Positions 40,914-51,400 of a DNA stretch of 64,000 bases are shown in pieces (position 1 is the first letter of the stretch; the number at the start of each line of letters is the position of its first letter). Made by a program: the position numbers and the translations under genes. Below the pieces are notes generated by a model. The model was not told where the DNA came from and did no database searches. It was given only the letters and a program-made list of their open reading frames with translations. Source of the DNA: JBNKFQ01 sp050289385 (lineage in GTDB: Bacteria > Pseudomonadota > Gammaproteobacteria > Pseudomonadales > Porticoccaceae); the NCBI GenBank assembly GCA_050289385.1, contig JBNKFQ010000038.1, forward strand, positions 1-64,000. The letters are read 5' to 3'.

Positions 40914-41648
40914 TTAACTGTCCTGTGTGTCGATCTGATTGTTGTTGACGCGTATTATATCTTCCAGTTGCAGGCCAGTGAGTTGCGTTACTCCTCGAAA
41001 CAAATAAAACATCGCAAACATCATAACCACAGTAACCGGAAGAGCAATAACCGGAAAAGAAAGCGCCTGCATTTTGCCTAATTGCTCATTAAATTCAACT
41101 GTTCCGGTGTCCGCTGTCAAAATCATATCGGCCAGAATATAGTTGAGTATGGCCGACAGTAGCATGGAGCCGGCAAACATAAATGTTGCAGTAACCAGTC
41201 GTTTCTGAAACTGTTCCTCGCAATTGTGTGTGTTGATCGCCTGATTAATGCGCTCGGTGTCAACCACCTGGTCGTTAAAAAGAAAAACGTTAATTAGAGA
41301 ATACCGGGTTTTCAGGGACGCGAGCACCACTAGCCCGATAATGGCTGGAATCGCAGCTTCTTTAAAAATGATGATACGCCGGTCCAGTTCCAGTAGTGCC
41401 ACCCCGCCATTGAGCAAGACTCCGGCAACACCCAGCACGGAAAAGATATTAATTTTGCCACTCTGTATCAGGTCTCTCGCTCCGTACAGCAGCGGAAAGG
41501 CCAGTGCTATCACCAGCGCCCACTGGGTCCCGAGCCAGTCGTCCCCACTCATTTTTGTGAGGATCAAGGTAGGAATGATGATGTTAAACGCCAGATTTGC
41601 CAGCAGGCTATGTCGTTTCGGGTTTGCCTTGCCATTTTTGCCAGTCAT
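40914..41648 (-). CDS. Integral membrane protein, VC0807/septation-protein-like
   Basis: The 244-residue protein has about six hydrophobic segments. The start NLAFNIIIPTLILTKMSG and YGARDLIQSGKINIFSVLGV blocks resemble the VC0807-type family, distantly like the intracellular septation protein YciB. Its association with yciI supports that reading. Function not established. It is transcribed away from the six-gene operon that begins at 41893. Confidence 0.65.
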   Translation of the reverse strand: MTGKNGKANPKRHSLLANLAFNIIIPTLILTKMSGDDWLGTQWALVIALAFPLLYGARDLIQSGKINIFSVLGVAGVLLNGGVALLELDRRIIIFKEAAIPAIIGLVVLASLKTRYSLINVFLFNDQVVDTERINQAINTHNCEEQFQKRLVTATFMFAGSMLLSAILNYILADMILTADTGTVEFNEQLGKMQALSFPVIALPVTVVMMFAMFYLFRGVTQLTGLQLEDIIRVNNNQIDTQDS

Positions 41649-41892
41649 CGGATAATAAATCCCCTCTTTTTGACTATATTGGTGATATTGGTCTCAACAA
41701 TGATCTGCGAAAAAGGTGATGATACTGACATTTGGCCATCGGGAAACACAAGTTTTGTGACTTGGTTGGCTAAATCGATATGAAGTGGTTGAATTTTGTT
41801 AAGAAATAAGGAGATAATTGCGAAATCACAGTGTGAATGTCAACAAGTGTTCATAACCCACTGAAAAAAAAAGAACTTTTAGGGGTAATAAA

Positions 41893-43695
41893 ATGGACGT
41901 CATACCGGTTGAATCTAAACGGGAGATCTCAAGGAAGAATAATTGCGAATTGGGCGACCTGTTAATCAGTTACCTTGAGCAACTCGGTGTAGAGTACATT
42001 TTTGGTATCCCTGGAGGTGCTATTGAGCCAATGTACAACGCATTGGCGCGTAGTGAACGGTCTGGCGGGCCCAGGCCGATAGTGGCTCGTCATGAGACCG
42101 GGGCTGCGTTCATGGCAGATGGCTACGCGCGCAACACCGGCAGACTTGGTGTGTGCTGTGGTACAACAGGGCCTGGAGCAACCAATCTGATTACCGGCGT
42201 TGCATCGGCTTATGAAAACAACATTCCGCTTCTGGTTATCACAGCGCAGACTGAACTCGCTTCCTTTGGCCGTGGTGCCTTTCAAGAGTCCTCCTGTACC
42301 GGTATTAATACTATTGGCTTGTTTGAGCACTGTACTCGATACAATTCTCTGGTCTCCCACGTCAATCAATTTGAACACAAGCTGGCAGCAGCTGTGATGA
42401 CTGCCTTTCAGTCACCGGCGGGGCCTGTTCATTTGAGTGTGCCGCTGGATGTGATGCGCAGTATCAGTCCGGTGCAGGAGCCGAGTTTTGATATGGCCAG
42501 TTTGTTACATAGGCCATCCTACGTGGACGACACTGCTGTTGATGAGCTGTATGAGGCGTTAGTGTCGGCAAAAATGCCTGTTTTTGTGATTGGGGATGAA
42601 GCCAGTGAAGCCGCGGGGACCATTCTTTCGCTTGTCGTCAAGATGGACGCGCAAATTGTGACTACCCCTCATGGCAAGGGGCTTGTCAGCCCTTATCATC
42701 CGCTGTTTAGAGGAGTGGTAGGTTTTGCCGGGCACCAGAGCGCACGAGATGTTGTAGCCGACGACAAGGTTGATCTGATTGTGGCGGTAGGCACCAGTCT
42801 TTCGGAGTGGGCTGTGGGAGGGTGGAACGATCAGGCCCTGTTGCGCAAGCGGTTGATACACGTCGAGTCGGTTGAAACCAATCTTACCCGTTCTCCGATG
42901 GCAAAATTGCATGTGCGCGGGCACCTGGAAACCATTTTCGATAGAGTGCTTACCCGGTTGGAGAGAGAGTCGCGTATCACTCTTTGCGAGAAGTCCTGTG
43001 GCGCTGAACCTGCTCTTCCGGCTGAAGACGCCTATGAACAGCATTTTTCAATGCTTGAACCAGAAAAGTGCTCTTCTGATGCGACCCCGATAAAACCGCA
43101 ACGCCTGATGACGGAATTGCCTCGATTGTTTCCTCCCCACACGCGCTATCTGGCTGACACTGGCGCAAGTTTTGCGTGGGCGACGCACTACCTTCATCCG
43201 TTTGATCGACGTATCGCTGGCAAGCGTGATGCTCATGGCGGATTGTTTCGCGCCTGTCTGGAGTTTGCTTCGATGGGATGGGCCATTGGCAGCGCCATTG
43301 GTACCGCATTGGCGTGTCCGGGTAGTCCGGTAGTTTGTCTCACTGGCGATGGCAGTTTGTTAATGAGCGGCCAAGAGTTAACAGTGGCGGTTCAGGAGAA
43401 TCTGCCAGTGATATTTGTTGTCTTGAATGACTCGGGTTATGGCATGGTTAAACATGGTCAGCGTATGACCGGAGCTGAGCAGATTGGCATTGACCTGCCT
43501 GCCGTGAATTTTGCGACCGTTGCCAGGGCGATGGGGGCGGAGGGGCATGTTATTTTTTCACCGGATGACCTCCAAGAGCTGGATATCAAAAAGATATGCC
43601 AACGCAAGGGGCCAACATTGCTGGATGTGCGTATCGACACAGAAGAGATTCCCCCCATCAACACGAGAACTGACGCAATCAGGCAAGATGCATGA
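41893..43695 (+). CDS. Thiamine-diphosphate enzyme, acetolactate-synthase-like
   Basis: The 600-residue protein has the three domains of the ALS/pyruvate oxidase family. The N-terminal PYR domain has the catalytic glutamate Glu68 (ARHETGAAFMADGYAR) and GTTGPGATNLITGVASAY; a central nucleotide-type domain follows; the C-terminal PP domain has the ThDP/Mg site GDGSLLMSGQELTVAVQ starting at residue 485, with NDSGYGMV. Enzymes of this fold join or cleave 2-oxo acids and make acyloins. Housekeeping acetolactate synthase is unlikely, as there is no small subunit and the operon is unusual. AGGGG lies nine bases before the ATG. First gene of the six-gene operon; it overlaps the next gene by four bases. 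Confidence 0.85.
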   Translation: MDVIPVESKREISRKNNCELGDLLISYLEQLGVEYIFGIPGGAIEPMYNALARSERSGGPRPIVARHETGAAFMADGYARNTGRLGVCCGTTGPGATNLITGVASAYENNIPLLVITAQTELASFGRGAFQESSCTGINTIGLFEHCTRYNSLVSHVNQFEHKLAAAVMTAFQSPAGPVHLSVPLDVMRSISPVQEPSFDMASLLHRPSYVDDTAVDELYEALVSAKMPVFVIGDEASEAAGTILSLVVKMDAQIVTTPHGKGLVSPYHPLFRGVVGFAGHQSARDVVADDKVDLIVAVGTSLSEWAVGGWNDQALLRKRLIHVESVETNLTRSPMAKLHVRGHLETIFDRVLTRLERESRITLCEKSCGAEPALPAEDAYEQHFSMLEPEKCSSDATPIKPQRLMTELPRLFPPHTRYLADTGASFAWATHYLHPFDRRIAGKRDAHGGLFRACLEFASMGWAIGSAIGTALACPGSPVVCLTGDGSLLMSGQELTVAVQENLPVIFVVLNDSGYGMVKHGQRMTGAEQIGIDLPAVNFATVARAMGAEGHVIFSPDDLQELDIKKICQRKGPTLLDVRIDTEEIPPINTRTDAIRQDA

Positions 43696-44510
43696 GCGAG
43701 AGCGCTAAAGCAAAAAAACGGGAAACAATCACTACCCGTATTTGGGAAGAGATACCCGAGCAAGACAACCCGTTTGCAGCCCGAACTTGTTACTGTTCGG
43801 GCTTTGATGTGTATGGGGAATTACTGGGTCGAGCCAGCTGGATTGAGTATCTGTATTTGCTATTCAAGCTGGAGCCTCCGGCTGCGGAGCAGGCTCGGTT
43901 ACTGGAGGGGCTGGCCATTGCCCTGGCCAATCCGGGGCCGCGTGATCACAGTGTGAGGGCAGCCATGAATTCAGGCGCTACAGGCGCGTCTCATGCTTCA
44001 GCGCTCATGGTTGCGGCTGCAGTAGGCGCCGGTAATTTGTATGGTGGCAGAGAGTTGTATCTGGCCGTGGACAACTGGTATCAATGTGGGGATAACCTGG
44101 ATTTGTGGCGTGACTGCCTGACAGAGAAAGCCGTTCCGGAAACGGACGTGTGGGTGCCGATGGAACACACACCGGGTTTTGATCCGTATGGTGAAAGCTG
44201 CACGACGCCGGTGCTTCAAACGCTTGGATACCTTGCCGAGTGCAGCCCGGGGCATGCTTTGCAGCAATTGCTGGAGAACCGGGAATTTTTTGAAGCGCTG
44301 TCTACTCGTCCCCTGTCCATGACCGGGGTGGCCGCCGCCGCTTTTTATGATCTGGATTTTGATGCGGATCAGGCTGAAATGGCTTACATACTGCTTCGGC
44401 TTCCGGGTGCTGCTGTTCATGCATTGGAGCAGGAACAACTTGGGTTGCGGAGATATCCATTTTTCCGTGAAGGTCTTGCGGTTGCCGATTCCGTGCAGAC
44501 AGAGAAATAA
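43692..44510 (+). CDS. Citrate-synthase-like protein A (citryl-CoA lyase type)
   Basis: The 272-residue protein resembles the citrate synthase/citryl-CoA lyase superfamily: ITTRIWEEIPEQDNPFAART start, LGRASWIEYLYLLFKLEPP, NPGPRDHSVRAAMNSGATGASHASALM, and AAVGAGNLYGGRELYL where citrate synthases have the HGGAN-type active-site loop. The loop's histidine is replaced (NLYGG), and no GFGHRVYK-like motif follows. It is thus shorter than citrate synthase (about 430) and lacks canonical catalytic residues. It may act with the next protein as a heteromer, or have a different reaction. ATGA overlap with the ThDP gene upstream. Confidence 0.75.
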   Translation: MSESAKAKKRETITTRIWEEIPEQDNPFAARTCYCSGFDVYGELLGRASWIEYLYLLFKLEPPAAEQARLLEGLAIALANPGPRDHSVRAAMNSGATGASHASALMVAAAVGAGNLYGGRELYLAVDNWYQCGDNLDLWRDCLTEKAVPETDVWVPMEHTPGFDPYGESCTTPVLQTLGYLAECSPGHALQQLLENREFFEALSTRPLSMTGVAAAAFYDLDFDADQAEMAYILLRLPGAAVHALEQEQLGLRRYPFFREGLAVADSVQTEK

Positions 44511-44527
44511 AACCAGGCGTCTCTTCC

Positions 44528-45346
44528 ATGAAGAATCATGAGTTGCTGGAAAAATATGAAGGAATGTGGCCGTCAAATGTCGGTGGCTGGTCGCCGGGGC
44601 ATGGTGTCATGTACCGGCAGAGAGCCCTGTTTTCGGACGTCAGTGACATGGGGTGGCTCGGCATGTTGTTGTATGGCATGACCGGTAGGGAGTTTTCCGG
44701 AAAGCAAATTTCTTTGATCGAAAAAATCATGATCATTGCGTCCAGTTTTCCCGACCCGAGATTGTGGAACAATCGTATCGCGGCACTTGCCGGTACCGTG
44801 CGTTCTACGCATACGCTAGGCATAAGTGCTGCCAATTCCATGTCAGAAACCCGCTATTTCGGTCACCGGCCAAATATCAAGGTTATTGATTTTCTGTTTC
44901 GTGCCGATCAGTGGCGCGAACAATCCGGTGATCTTCGGGAATTTGTTTTGTCAGAACTGGAAAAAAAACAGAGGATACCCGGATACGGTCATCCACTTGT
45001 CAAGCACGATGAGCGGATAACCCCATTGCTGGAAGCGGCTGGTCGGTTAAATTGCGCTGATGGCAAATTTACCCGACTGGTATTTGAGGTTGAGGACATT
45101 ACCACGGAAGTCAGGGACGATATGAGGCCGAATGTTGCGGCACTGGCAGCAGGCTTGTTGGCAGATCAGGGAGTAACAGCCAGAGAGTTTTACCAGATTT
45201 CATGGTTGTCTTTTCTCGGGGGGATGTTTCCTTGTTACAAGGATACGTTTGATTCTCCGGAAGGGGCATTTTTTCCATTTTCCTGTAATGGCCTTCGGTA
45301 CAGAGGTAAGGCAAAACGTACTTGGCCGATAGGAGGCTTGTCATGA
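44528..45346 (+). CDS. Citrate-synthase-like protein B
   Basis: The 272-residue protein is a second citrate-synthase-like protein of exactly the same length as its neighbour. It keeps a PGYGHPLVKHDERI segment, equivalent to the citrate synthase GFGHRVYK motif with its substrate-binding His. The segment that should carry the catalytic Asp reads MRPNVAALAAGLLADQG, with no aspartate at the expected place. It has STHTLGISAANS near the HGGAN position. Complementary retained motifs suggest that the pair shares one active site, an inference. It is 17 bases after protein A and overlaps the TonB receptor gene by four bases. Confidence 0.75.
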   Translation: MKNHELLEKYEGMWPSNVGGWSPGHGVMYRQRALFSDVSDMGWLGMLLYGMTGREFSGKQISLIEKIMIIASSFPDPRLWNNRIAALAGTVRSTHTLGISAANSMSETRYFGHRPNIKVIDFLFRADQWREQSGDLREFVLSELEKKQRIPGYGHPLVKHDERITPLLEAAGRLNCADGKFTRLVFEVEDITTEVRDDMRPNVAALAAGLLADQGVTAREFYQISWLSFLGGMFPCYKDTFDSPEGAFFPFSCNGLRYRGKAKRTWPIGGLS

Positions 45347-47463
45347 AAGCGTTACAGTATTGGTTGGTTGTTTTGGCCGCAATCTTTTCCGTAGAAATTC
45401 TGGCAGTGGGTGATGATGGAGAAATAGAAGAGGATGTCCTGTCCATTTTTGGCGACGAAGACATGGTCAGTATAGCTACGGGATACAGCAAACCAATTTC
45501 CAAAGCTCCGGCGGTGGCTTCCGTTATCACTGCAGATGACATCAAGAAAATGGCAGCGACCGACCTGGATGAGGTGTTGGAATCAGTGCCAGGTTTGCAC
45601 GTTGCCAGAGATGTGATGGGCTATAACCCGATATACACATTCAGGGGAATCTACGGAGATTTTAACCCCCAGGTACTCATGTTGATAAATGGCGTGCCGA
45701 TGACCAGTCTGTTTCAGGGAAACCGGCATCAGGTTTGGGCGGGCATGCCGGTTGAGAGCATTTCGAGAATCGAGGTGATTCGGGGTCCCGGTTCTGCGGT
45801 GTATGGTGCAGACGCCTTTGCAGGCGTCATAAATATCATTACGCAGAGGGCAGGTGAGGTCCCCGAGAGCAGTATTGGAGCACGAGTTGGCAGTTTTGAC
45901 ACGCGGGAAGTTTGGGCCACTACTGGTGGCGAGTTTAAAGGGATAAACTATGCCTTGACGCTCGACATGGAACAAACAGATGGCCAGGATCGCATTATTG
46001 AGCAAGATGCACAGACCTTTCTTGATTTACTGACTGGAACGCAGGCATCGTTGGCTCCGGGTCCCGTCAACCTGTCACGTGAAGCATATGATCTCAGGCT
46101 AAATTTGGCGAAAGAGGCATGGCAGTTTGATTTCGGTTATCAGCACAGGCAGGGGAGTACTGGCGCGGGAGTCGCTCAGGCACTGGATCCGACGAGCCTT
46201 ATTTCCAGTGATCGTATCAGTGCCAATGTTACCTATGAAAGTACGACCTGGTTTGAAAATTGGAATTTGAAAGCGATTGGCAGTTTTCTGTCAATGACAC
46301 AGGAAGTTGATTCCGATTTGATTTTGTTTCCTGCTGGCTCTACCGCCGGGCTACCATTTGGCCCTTATCCAGATGGATTTATTGGTAACCCTGAGATGTT
46401 TGAGCGCCATTACCGCTTGAACCTGACAGGCCTTTATACTGGAATAAATGGCCATGATATACGTATTGGGACGGGTTACCACCTCGGTGACATGTACCGA
46501 ATAAAGGAAGAAAAGAATTTCGGTGTGGACCCTTCAAATCCACAGTCATTTTTGTTTCCTGGATCGCCAGTTGTTGATGTTTCAGATACGCCGTTTGCTT
46601 TTATGCCAGAAGGCGACAGACATGACAAATATGCCTTTTTGCAAGATGCATGGCAGTTTGCCAATGACTGGGAGCTGACGGCAGGTCTTCGGTATGATAC
46701 GTATTCGGATTTTGGTAGTACCGTAAACCCCCGTATTGCCCTGGTCTGGTCTGCCAGCCACAGTTTGACCACTAAACTGTTGTATGGCGAGGCATTCAGA
46801 GCCCCTGCCTTTGCGCAAACCAGAGCGGTCAATAATCCAACACTTCTTGGCAATCCTGACATCAAGCCCGAAGAATTGAAAAGTTATGAGTTGGCATTTG
46901 ATTACCGACCGACCGCAAATGTGCAAATCAATATGAACTTGTTTCTGTACGAGTGGGATGACATCATTCTGTTTGTTGCCGAATCTGACGGTTCGAGAAG
47001 AGCACAAAATGAAGGCAAACAGAAGGGGCATGGTCTGGAATTTGAAGGTACGTGGCAAGTATCTGAAAATTTTGATGTTTTCGGTAATTTGTCCGTTGTT
47101 GATACCACCGATGAACGGACAGGTACTCCGGGCGGCAACAGCCCGGAGAAACAACTGTATTTGGGAACCAACTGGCAGCTGAATTCCGACTGGAATCTCA
47201 ATCTGCGAGCTAACTGGGTAATGGATCGCCAAAGGACAGTTGTGGATTTGCGCCACTCTGTTGACGATTATATGTTGTTGGACTCCATACTTCGGTTTGC
47301 CCCCGAAGCTCAATCATGGGAGGCAGCGCTGATAATCAGAAACCTGTTAAATGACGATGCCAGGGAGCCTTCACCTCCGGGCATACCAATAACATTTATT
47401 CCAAATGACTTGCCTTTGCCGGGCAGAACCATATCGGGTGAAATAAGGTTTCATTTTCACTGA
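45343..47463 (+). CDS. TonB-dependent outer-membrane receptor
   Basis: The 706-residue receptor has a signal peptide (VVLAAIFSVEILA), an acidic stretch leading to EDMVSIATGYSKPISKAPAVASVI, a plug domain (DLDEVLESVPGLHVARD.. RIEVIRGPGSAVYGADAFAGVINI) and a 22-strand-type barrel ending in FHFH with terminal aromatic residue pattern. The N-terminal motif belongs to a subclass that I know mainly beside periplasmic binding-protein genes and GGDEF/kinase genes, exactly the context here. It may import the operon's metabolite or a precursor. The ATG at 45343 overlaps the previous stop (ATGA). Confidence 0.88.
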   Translation: MKALQYWLVVLAAIFSVEILAVGDDGEIEEDVLSIFGDEDMVSIATGYSKPISKAPAVASVITADDIKKMAATDLDEVLESVPGLHVARDVMGYNPIYTFRGIYGDFNPQVLMLINGVPMTSLFQGNRHQVWAGMPVESISRIEVIRGPGSAVYGADAFAGVINIITQRAGEVPESSIGARVGSFDTREVWATTGGEFKGINYALTLDMEQTDGQDRIIEQDAQTFLDLLTGTQASLAPGPVNLSREAYDLRLNLAKEAWQFDFGYQHRQGSTGAGVAQALDPTSLISSDRISANVTYESTTWFENWNLKAIGSFLSMTQEVDSDLILFPAGSTAGLPFGPYPDGFIGNPEMFERHYRLNLTGLYTGINGHDIRIGTGYHLGDMYRIKEEKNFGVDPSNPQSFLFPGSPVVDVSDTPFAFMPEGDRHDKYAFLQDAWQFANDWELTAGLRYDTYSDFGSTVNPRIALVWSASHSLTTKLLYGEAFRAPAFAQTRAVNNPTLLGNPDIKPEELKSYELAFDYRPTANVQINMNLFLYEWDDIILFVAESDGSRRAQNEGKQKGHGLEFEGTWQVSENFDVFGNLSVVDTTDERTGTPGGNSPEKQLYLGTNWQLNSDWNLNLRANWVMDRQRTVVDLRHSVDDYMLLDSILRFAPEAQSWEAALIIRNLLNDDAREPSPPGIPITFIPNDLPLPGRTISGEIRFHFH

Positions 47464-47525
47464 ACATGCCAAGAGGCTATGCTGATTAACTGTTATGCTG
47501 AGTAAAGCATACTGTAGGGAAGAGT

Positions 47526-48479
47526 ATGAAAAAGGCATTAATGGCCAGGATTCAAAGAGGGGTTGGCCGGTGCCTGAGGATATTGTTGGTATTGATTGGC
47601 TTTCCAGTGTTGCTACATGCAACAGAGGCTCAATCAGAGGTCGCGATATTGTATCCTCAGGTCAGAGAGCCTTACCTCAAGATTTTTCTGGATATTGCGG
47701 AAGGCGTGGAAAAACGATTTTCCGGACGAACCAGGCGCTACGAGCTGGCTGGCGACTATGATGTCAGAGAGCTGGAAACAAAAATAGAGGAAGAAGGCAC
47801 AAAAGCTATAGTGGCTTTGGGTAACAGAAGTTACAGTGCTGTAAAGAAGTTTTCTGGCAATTATCAAGTGTTGCTTGGTGCTGTCACTACTATTAGCGAC
47901 CCTGGTTTCGGTGGTATCAAGATGGTGCCATCAGCCGATGCTGTATTTGAAAATCTTTCATTATTGGCCCCGTCTGTTAAAAAAATACATGTTGTTTATG
48001 AGTCTGATGGCGATACCGAGATTATCGAACGGGCACACGCACTGGCGGCTTTAAAAAATGTGACGTTACATGCTTATGCCAGCAACTCAATCAGAGAAGC
48101 TGCGGCGGCATATAGACAAATACTTGACCAGGATGCTGGTCCTGAAACAGCTATTTGGCTGGTACCGGGGTCTACAACCCTGGATAATGCTATTTTAACT
48201 GATGTGCTTGGAGTAGCTTGGCGCAAAAAAATAGTGGTGTTCTCATCAAGGCCCTCACACGTAAAAAGAGGTGTATTGTTTGCTGTGTATCCGGACAACT
48301 TGCGTATGGGCTACAGTCTGGGAGAGCTTGCAACGCAGGCTGTTTCCGGAGGCGGTGTGCAGGTTCGTCCACTGATGGATGTTCGCTTGGCAGTGAATCA
48401 GCGTACCAGCGAACATTTGGGCTTGACGATCAATAATCAACTGCGCAAGCAGATTGATTTGTTGTTTTCAACAAACTGA
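47526..48479 (+). CDS. Periplasmic ABC-type substrate-binding protein (PF04392-like), orphan
   Basis: The 317-residue protein has a signal peptide (IQRGVGRCLRILLVLIGFPVLLHA) and a type I periplasmic binding fold of the TrpX/PF04392 type: VAILYPQVREPYLKIF, LGNRSYSAVKKF, MVPSADAVFENLSLLAPSVKKI, VVFSSRPSHVKRGVLFAVYPDNLRMGY. No permease or ATPase gene is nearby, so transport is unlikely to be its job. Nine bases separate it from the sensor kinase gene, and it may present a ligand to the kinase's periplasmic domain, in the manner of LuxP and LuxQ (inference). AGGGAAGAG stands just before the ATG. Confidence 0.82.
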   Translation: MKKALMARIQRGVGRCLRILLVLIGFPVLLHATEAQSEVAILYPQVREPYLKIFLDIAEGVEKRFSGRTRRYELAGDYDVRELETKIEEEGTKAIVALGNRSYSAVKKFSGNYQVLLGAVTTISDPGFGGIKMVPSADAVFENLSLLAPSVKKIHVVYESDGDTEIIERAHALAALKNVTLHAYASNSIREAAAAYRQILDQDAGPETAIWLVPGSTTLDNAILTDVLGVAWRKKIVVFSSRPSHVKRGVLFAVYPDNLRMGYSLGELATQAVSGGGVQVRPLMDVRLAVNQRTSEHLGLTINNQLRKQIDLLFSTN

Positions 48480-48488
48480 TCGACCAAT

Positions 48489-51400
48489 ATGAAAAAACAG
48501 ATAAAGCACATTTCTCATCATTGGGATTTTCGCCAGCAGCTGACACTGGTGTTTATCGTTGGTGTAGTTGTGCTTGCTGTGGTTACATCACTGGCAGTAT
48601 CCAGAATTTCTACCGATTCTGTACGTGACCAAATGCTCCAGCAAGGCATTCAGGTCACGGAATCTTTTGCCAAGCAGAGTAAGCTCGCAGTTTTATATCG
48701 TAGTGCAGACAATGCGACTGAAGCGATTCAGGCAACCCTTGGTTTTCCAAACGTAATTGCTACCGGCATCTATAACCACGATGGTGAAATACTGGTAGAA
48801 AATGGTGAAATTGCCTCCCTGGGTAATGTAAATTTCAATGCGGTGTCGCAAGATACAGCTGTGCTATGGACCGAGCGTGCAGACAATTGGCAGTTTGTGG
48901 CGCCAATTTTCGCTGGTGCTGCAGAAGAATCCGAGTCCCCCTTTGAGATCGAAAATGCCGGGGTTAAGCCCGAACTTGAAGGTTACGTGGCAGTTGTTAT
49001 AGGCAATAGTGCGCTGGAGGAGATGGCAGATAAAATCCTGCAAGGCAACATCACGGTATCTCTCGGTATCGCCGTTATTTTGTTGTTGGGATTGTTGTCA
49101 CTTTCCAACCGGGTAACCAAGCCACTCAAGCAGCTTTCCACAATTATGTGGCGTGCCGAACAGGGCGAGAAGAAGTTGCGCGCAGATATTCGTGGCCCCA
49201 AAGACATAATCAACATGCAGCACGCTTTTAATACCATGATGGCCGTTCTTGAGCGCCGAGAGCTGGAGTTGCTGCAGGCTAAAGATGCCGCTCTGGAGAG
49301 TGCCCGGGTAAAAGGAGAATTTGCTGCCAACGTCAGTCATGAACTCAGGACTCCAATGAACGCCGTGCTCGGCATGCTTGATTTGTTGATGACCATGGGG
49401 TTATCGCCAAAGCAGCGTGAATATATTGAAACAGCTAAATCTTCCGGTGAAGTATTGCTGGAATTGATTGACGACGTGCTGGATTTTTCAAAAGTTGAAT
49501 CCGGTGTCATAGAAATTCAAAAGGAAGAAACCTACCTTGAAGATTTGATGGATGAAGTCGTTGGCCTGATGTCAAATCAGTCTTTGAAGAAGAAAATTGA
49601 TTTGGGTTATGTAAGTGCCAGCAATGTACCACAGCTGGTTTACATTGATGCTGCCCGTATTCGTCAGGTTTTAATTAACCTGATTGGCAATGCCATAAAA
49701 TTTACCGAAAGAGGTGAGGTTGCGATTTACCTCGAAATGGTTGCCGAAAATGCGGAATCCGACGGAACCGGGGAACCTGTTTTATGTGTTTCAGTGCGAG
49801 ATACCGGTATTGGCATTCCGCAGGAGGCTCAAGAAAAGATTTTTGATTCATTCACTCAGGCAGATTCCTCTACCACTCGGGAGTATGGAGGAACAGGTCT
49901 CGGGTTGGCAATCAGCCGTCGTATCGTACAGATGCTGGGCGGCGACATCAATGTGTCCAGTATTATGGGGGAAGGTTCCACGTTCTCCTTTACGGTGCCT
50001 TTGGCTAATGAAGATATTATTTCTGTGTCAAAGGCCGATCGACTTTGCCCTGAAGAATTCAGGCAGTTGCGTGTTCTGACAATTGATAATAGTGAAATTG
50101 TTCAAAGATTTCTGGCCAAACAGCTAGGTGACTGGGGAGTTGGGTTTGACGCCTTGCAGAATGGCTTGTCCGGGCTAGACAAGGTTCGAAAAAGTGTAGC
50201 AGATGGTCAGAGTTACGATATTGTTATTCTTGATGAAGACATTGCTGGTCTTAGGGCACTCGATTTTATCAAGCTTTTGGCCGACGAAAAAATTGATAGT
50301 CAAATCAAGATAATTGTTTTGGTCAGCCCGTGGAGTGAATCTAAAAATTACTACCCGAATCATGTGGTAAAAATTTCCAAGCCTTTGCGCGCAGCGGCCT
50401 TGTTTGATGCTTTACGAAAGGCGACTGATTGTGTGTCAGGGCCATCTCCGGAGCAAGAAAAATCGCGGCCAATGTTAACCCGACTTGGCAAGCGTACCCT
50501 GGTCGCTGACGACAACAGGGCTAACCAAAAAGTGGCAGTAGCCATGCTTGAACGCCTGGGTTGCGAGGTCACTGTGGCGGGAAATGGCGCTGAAGCTTTA
50601 CAGCTGGCTTTGCGCAATCCATTTGATCTGGTTTTGATGGACTGTCAGATGCCAGTTATGGATGGTTATGAGGCAACTCAAAAGATACGTAAATACGATA
50701 AGGAAACTGCTCGATTACCTATAATTGCCATGACCGCCAATAATAGTGCTGAAGAAAAACAGCGGTGCATGGATGCAGGCATGGATGGCTTTTTACCTAA
50801 ACCATTGCGGTTGGAAGAATTGCAAACATTGCTTGCCACATGGTTTGCCGAAGACAGCCCGGCAGAAGGTGAAAGTTCTGGCAGCCCGATTACAGACGGT
50901 AGTGGTTATGCTCCTGTGGTGATTGAGCGCAGAACCATACAAGAGTTGAGGTCAAGTGTCGGGGAAGTCGTCGACTCAATGATCAAGGCGTTTCTTGAAG
51001 ACACTCCGGTTTATCTGAAGTCCTTAAAACACTCCGTTGCAACGGGTGATGCAAAACAACTGCGCGAATTGGCGCATACGGTGAAGGGTAGTGCCGCCAA
51101 TTTTGGCGCTACTGAAGTTGTTGCCCTCAGCAAAGAGTTGGAGGAAATCGGAGGTTCAGGGTCGGTAGATACGGCATCAGAGAAGCTGGCCGGGTTGTTT
51201 GCAGCATTTGAGCGCTTGAGTAAAGAACTGGAAAATGAGCTTCAGGAAGATGATAGCAAGGATATTGCTCCGCGAGCCGGGTTGCGTTACACAATTTTGA
51301 TTGCCGATGATGATCGTTCGATGCGAATGGCATTGCGCAATGTTCTGGAGGCAGATGAATATGTGATTGAGGAAGCCAAAAATGGCAATCATGCGATTGA

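Noticed and set aside
41893..43695. Housekeeping acetolactate synthase (ilvB/ilvI)
   Set aside because: No regulatory small subunit gene follows and the neighbours are citrate-synthase-like and receptor genes, not branched-chain amino acid genes.
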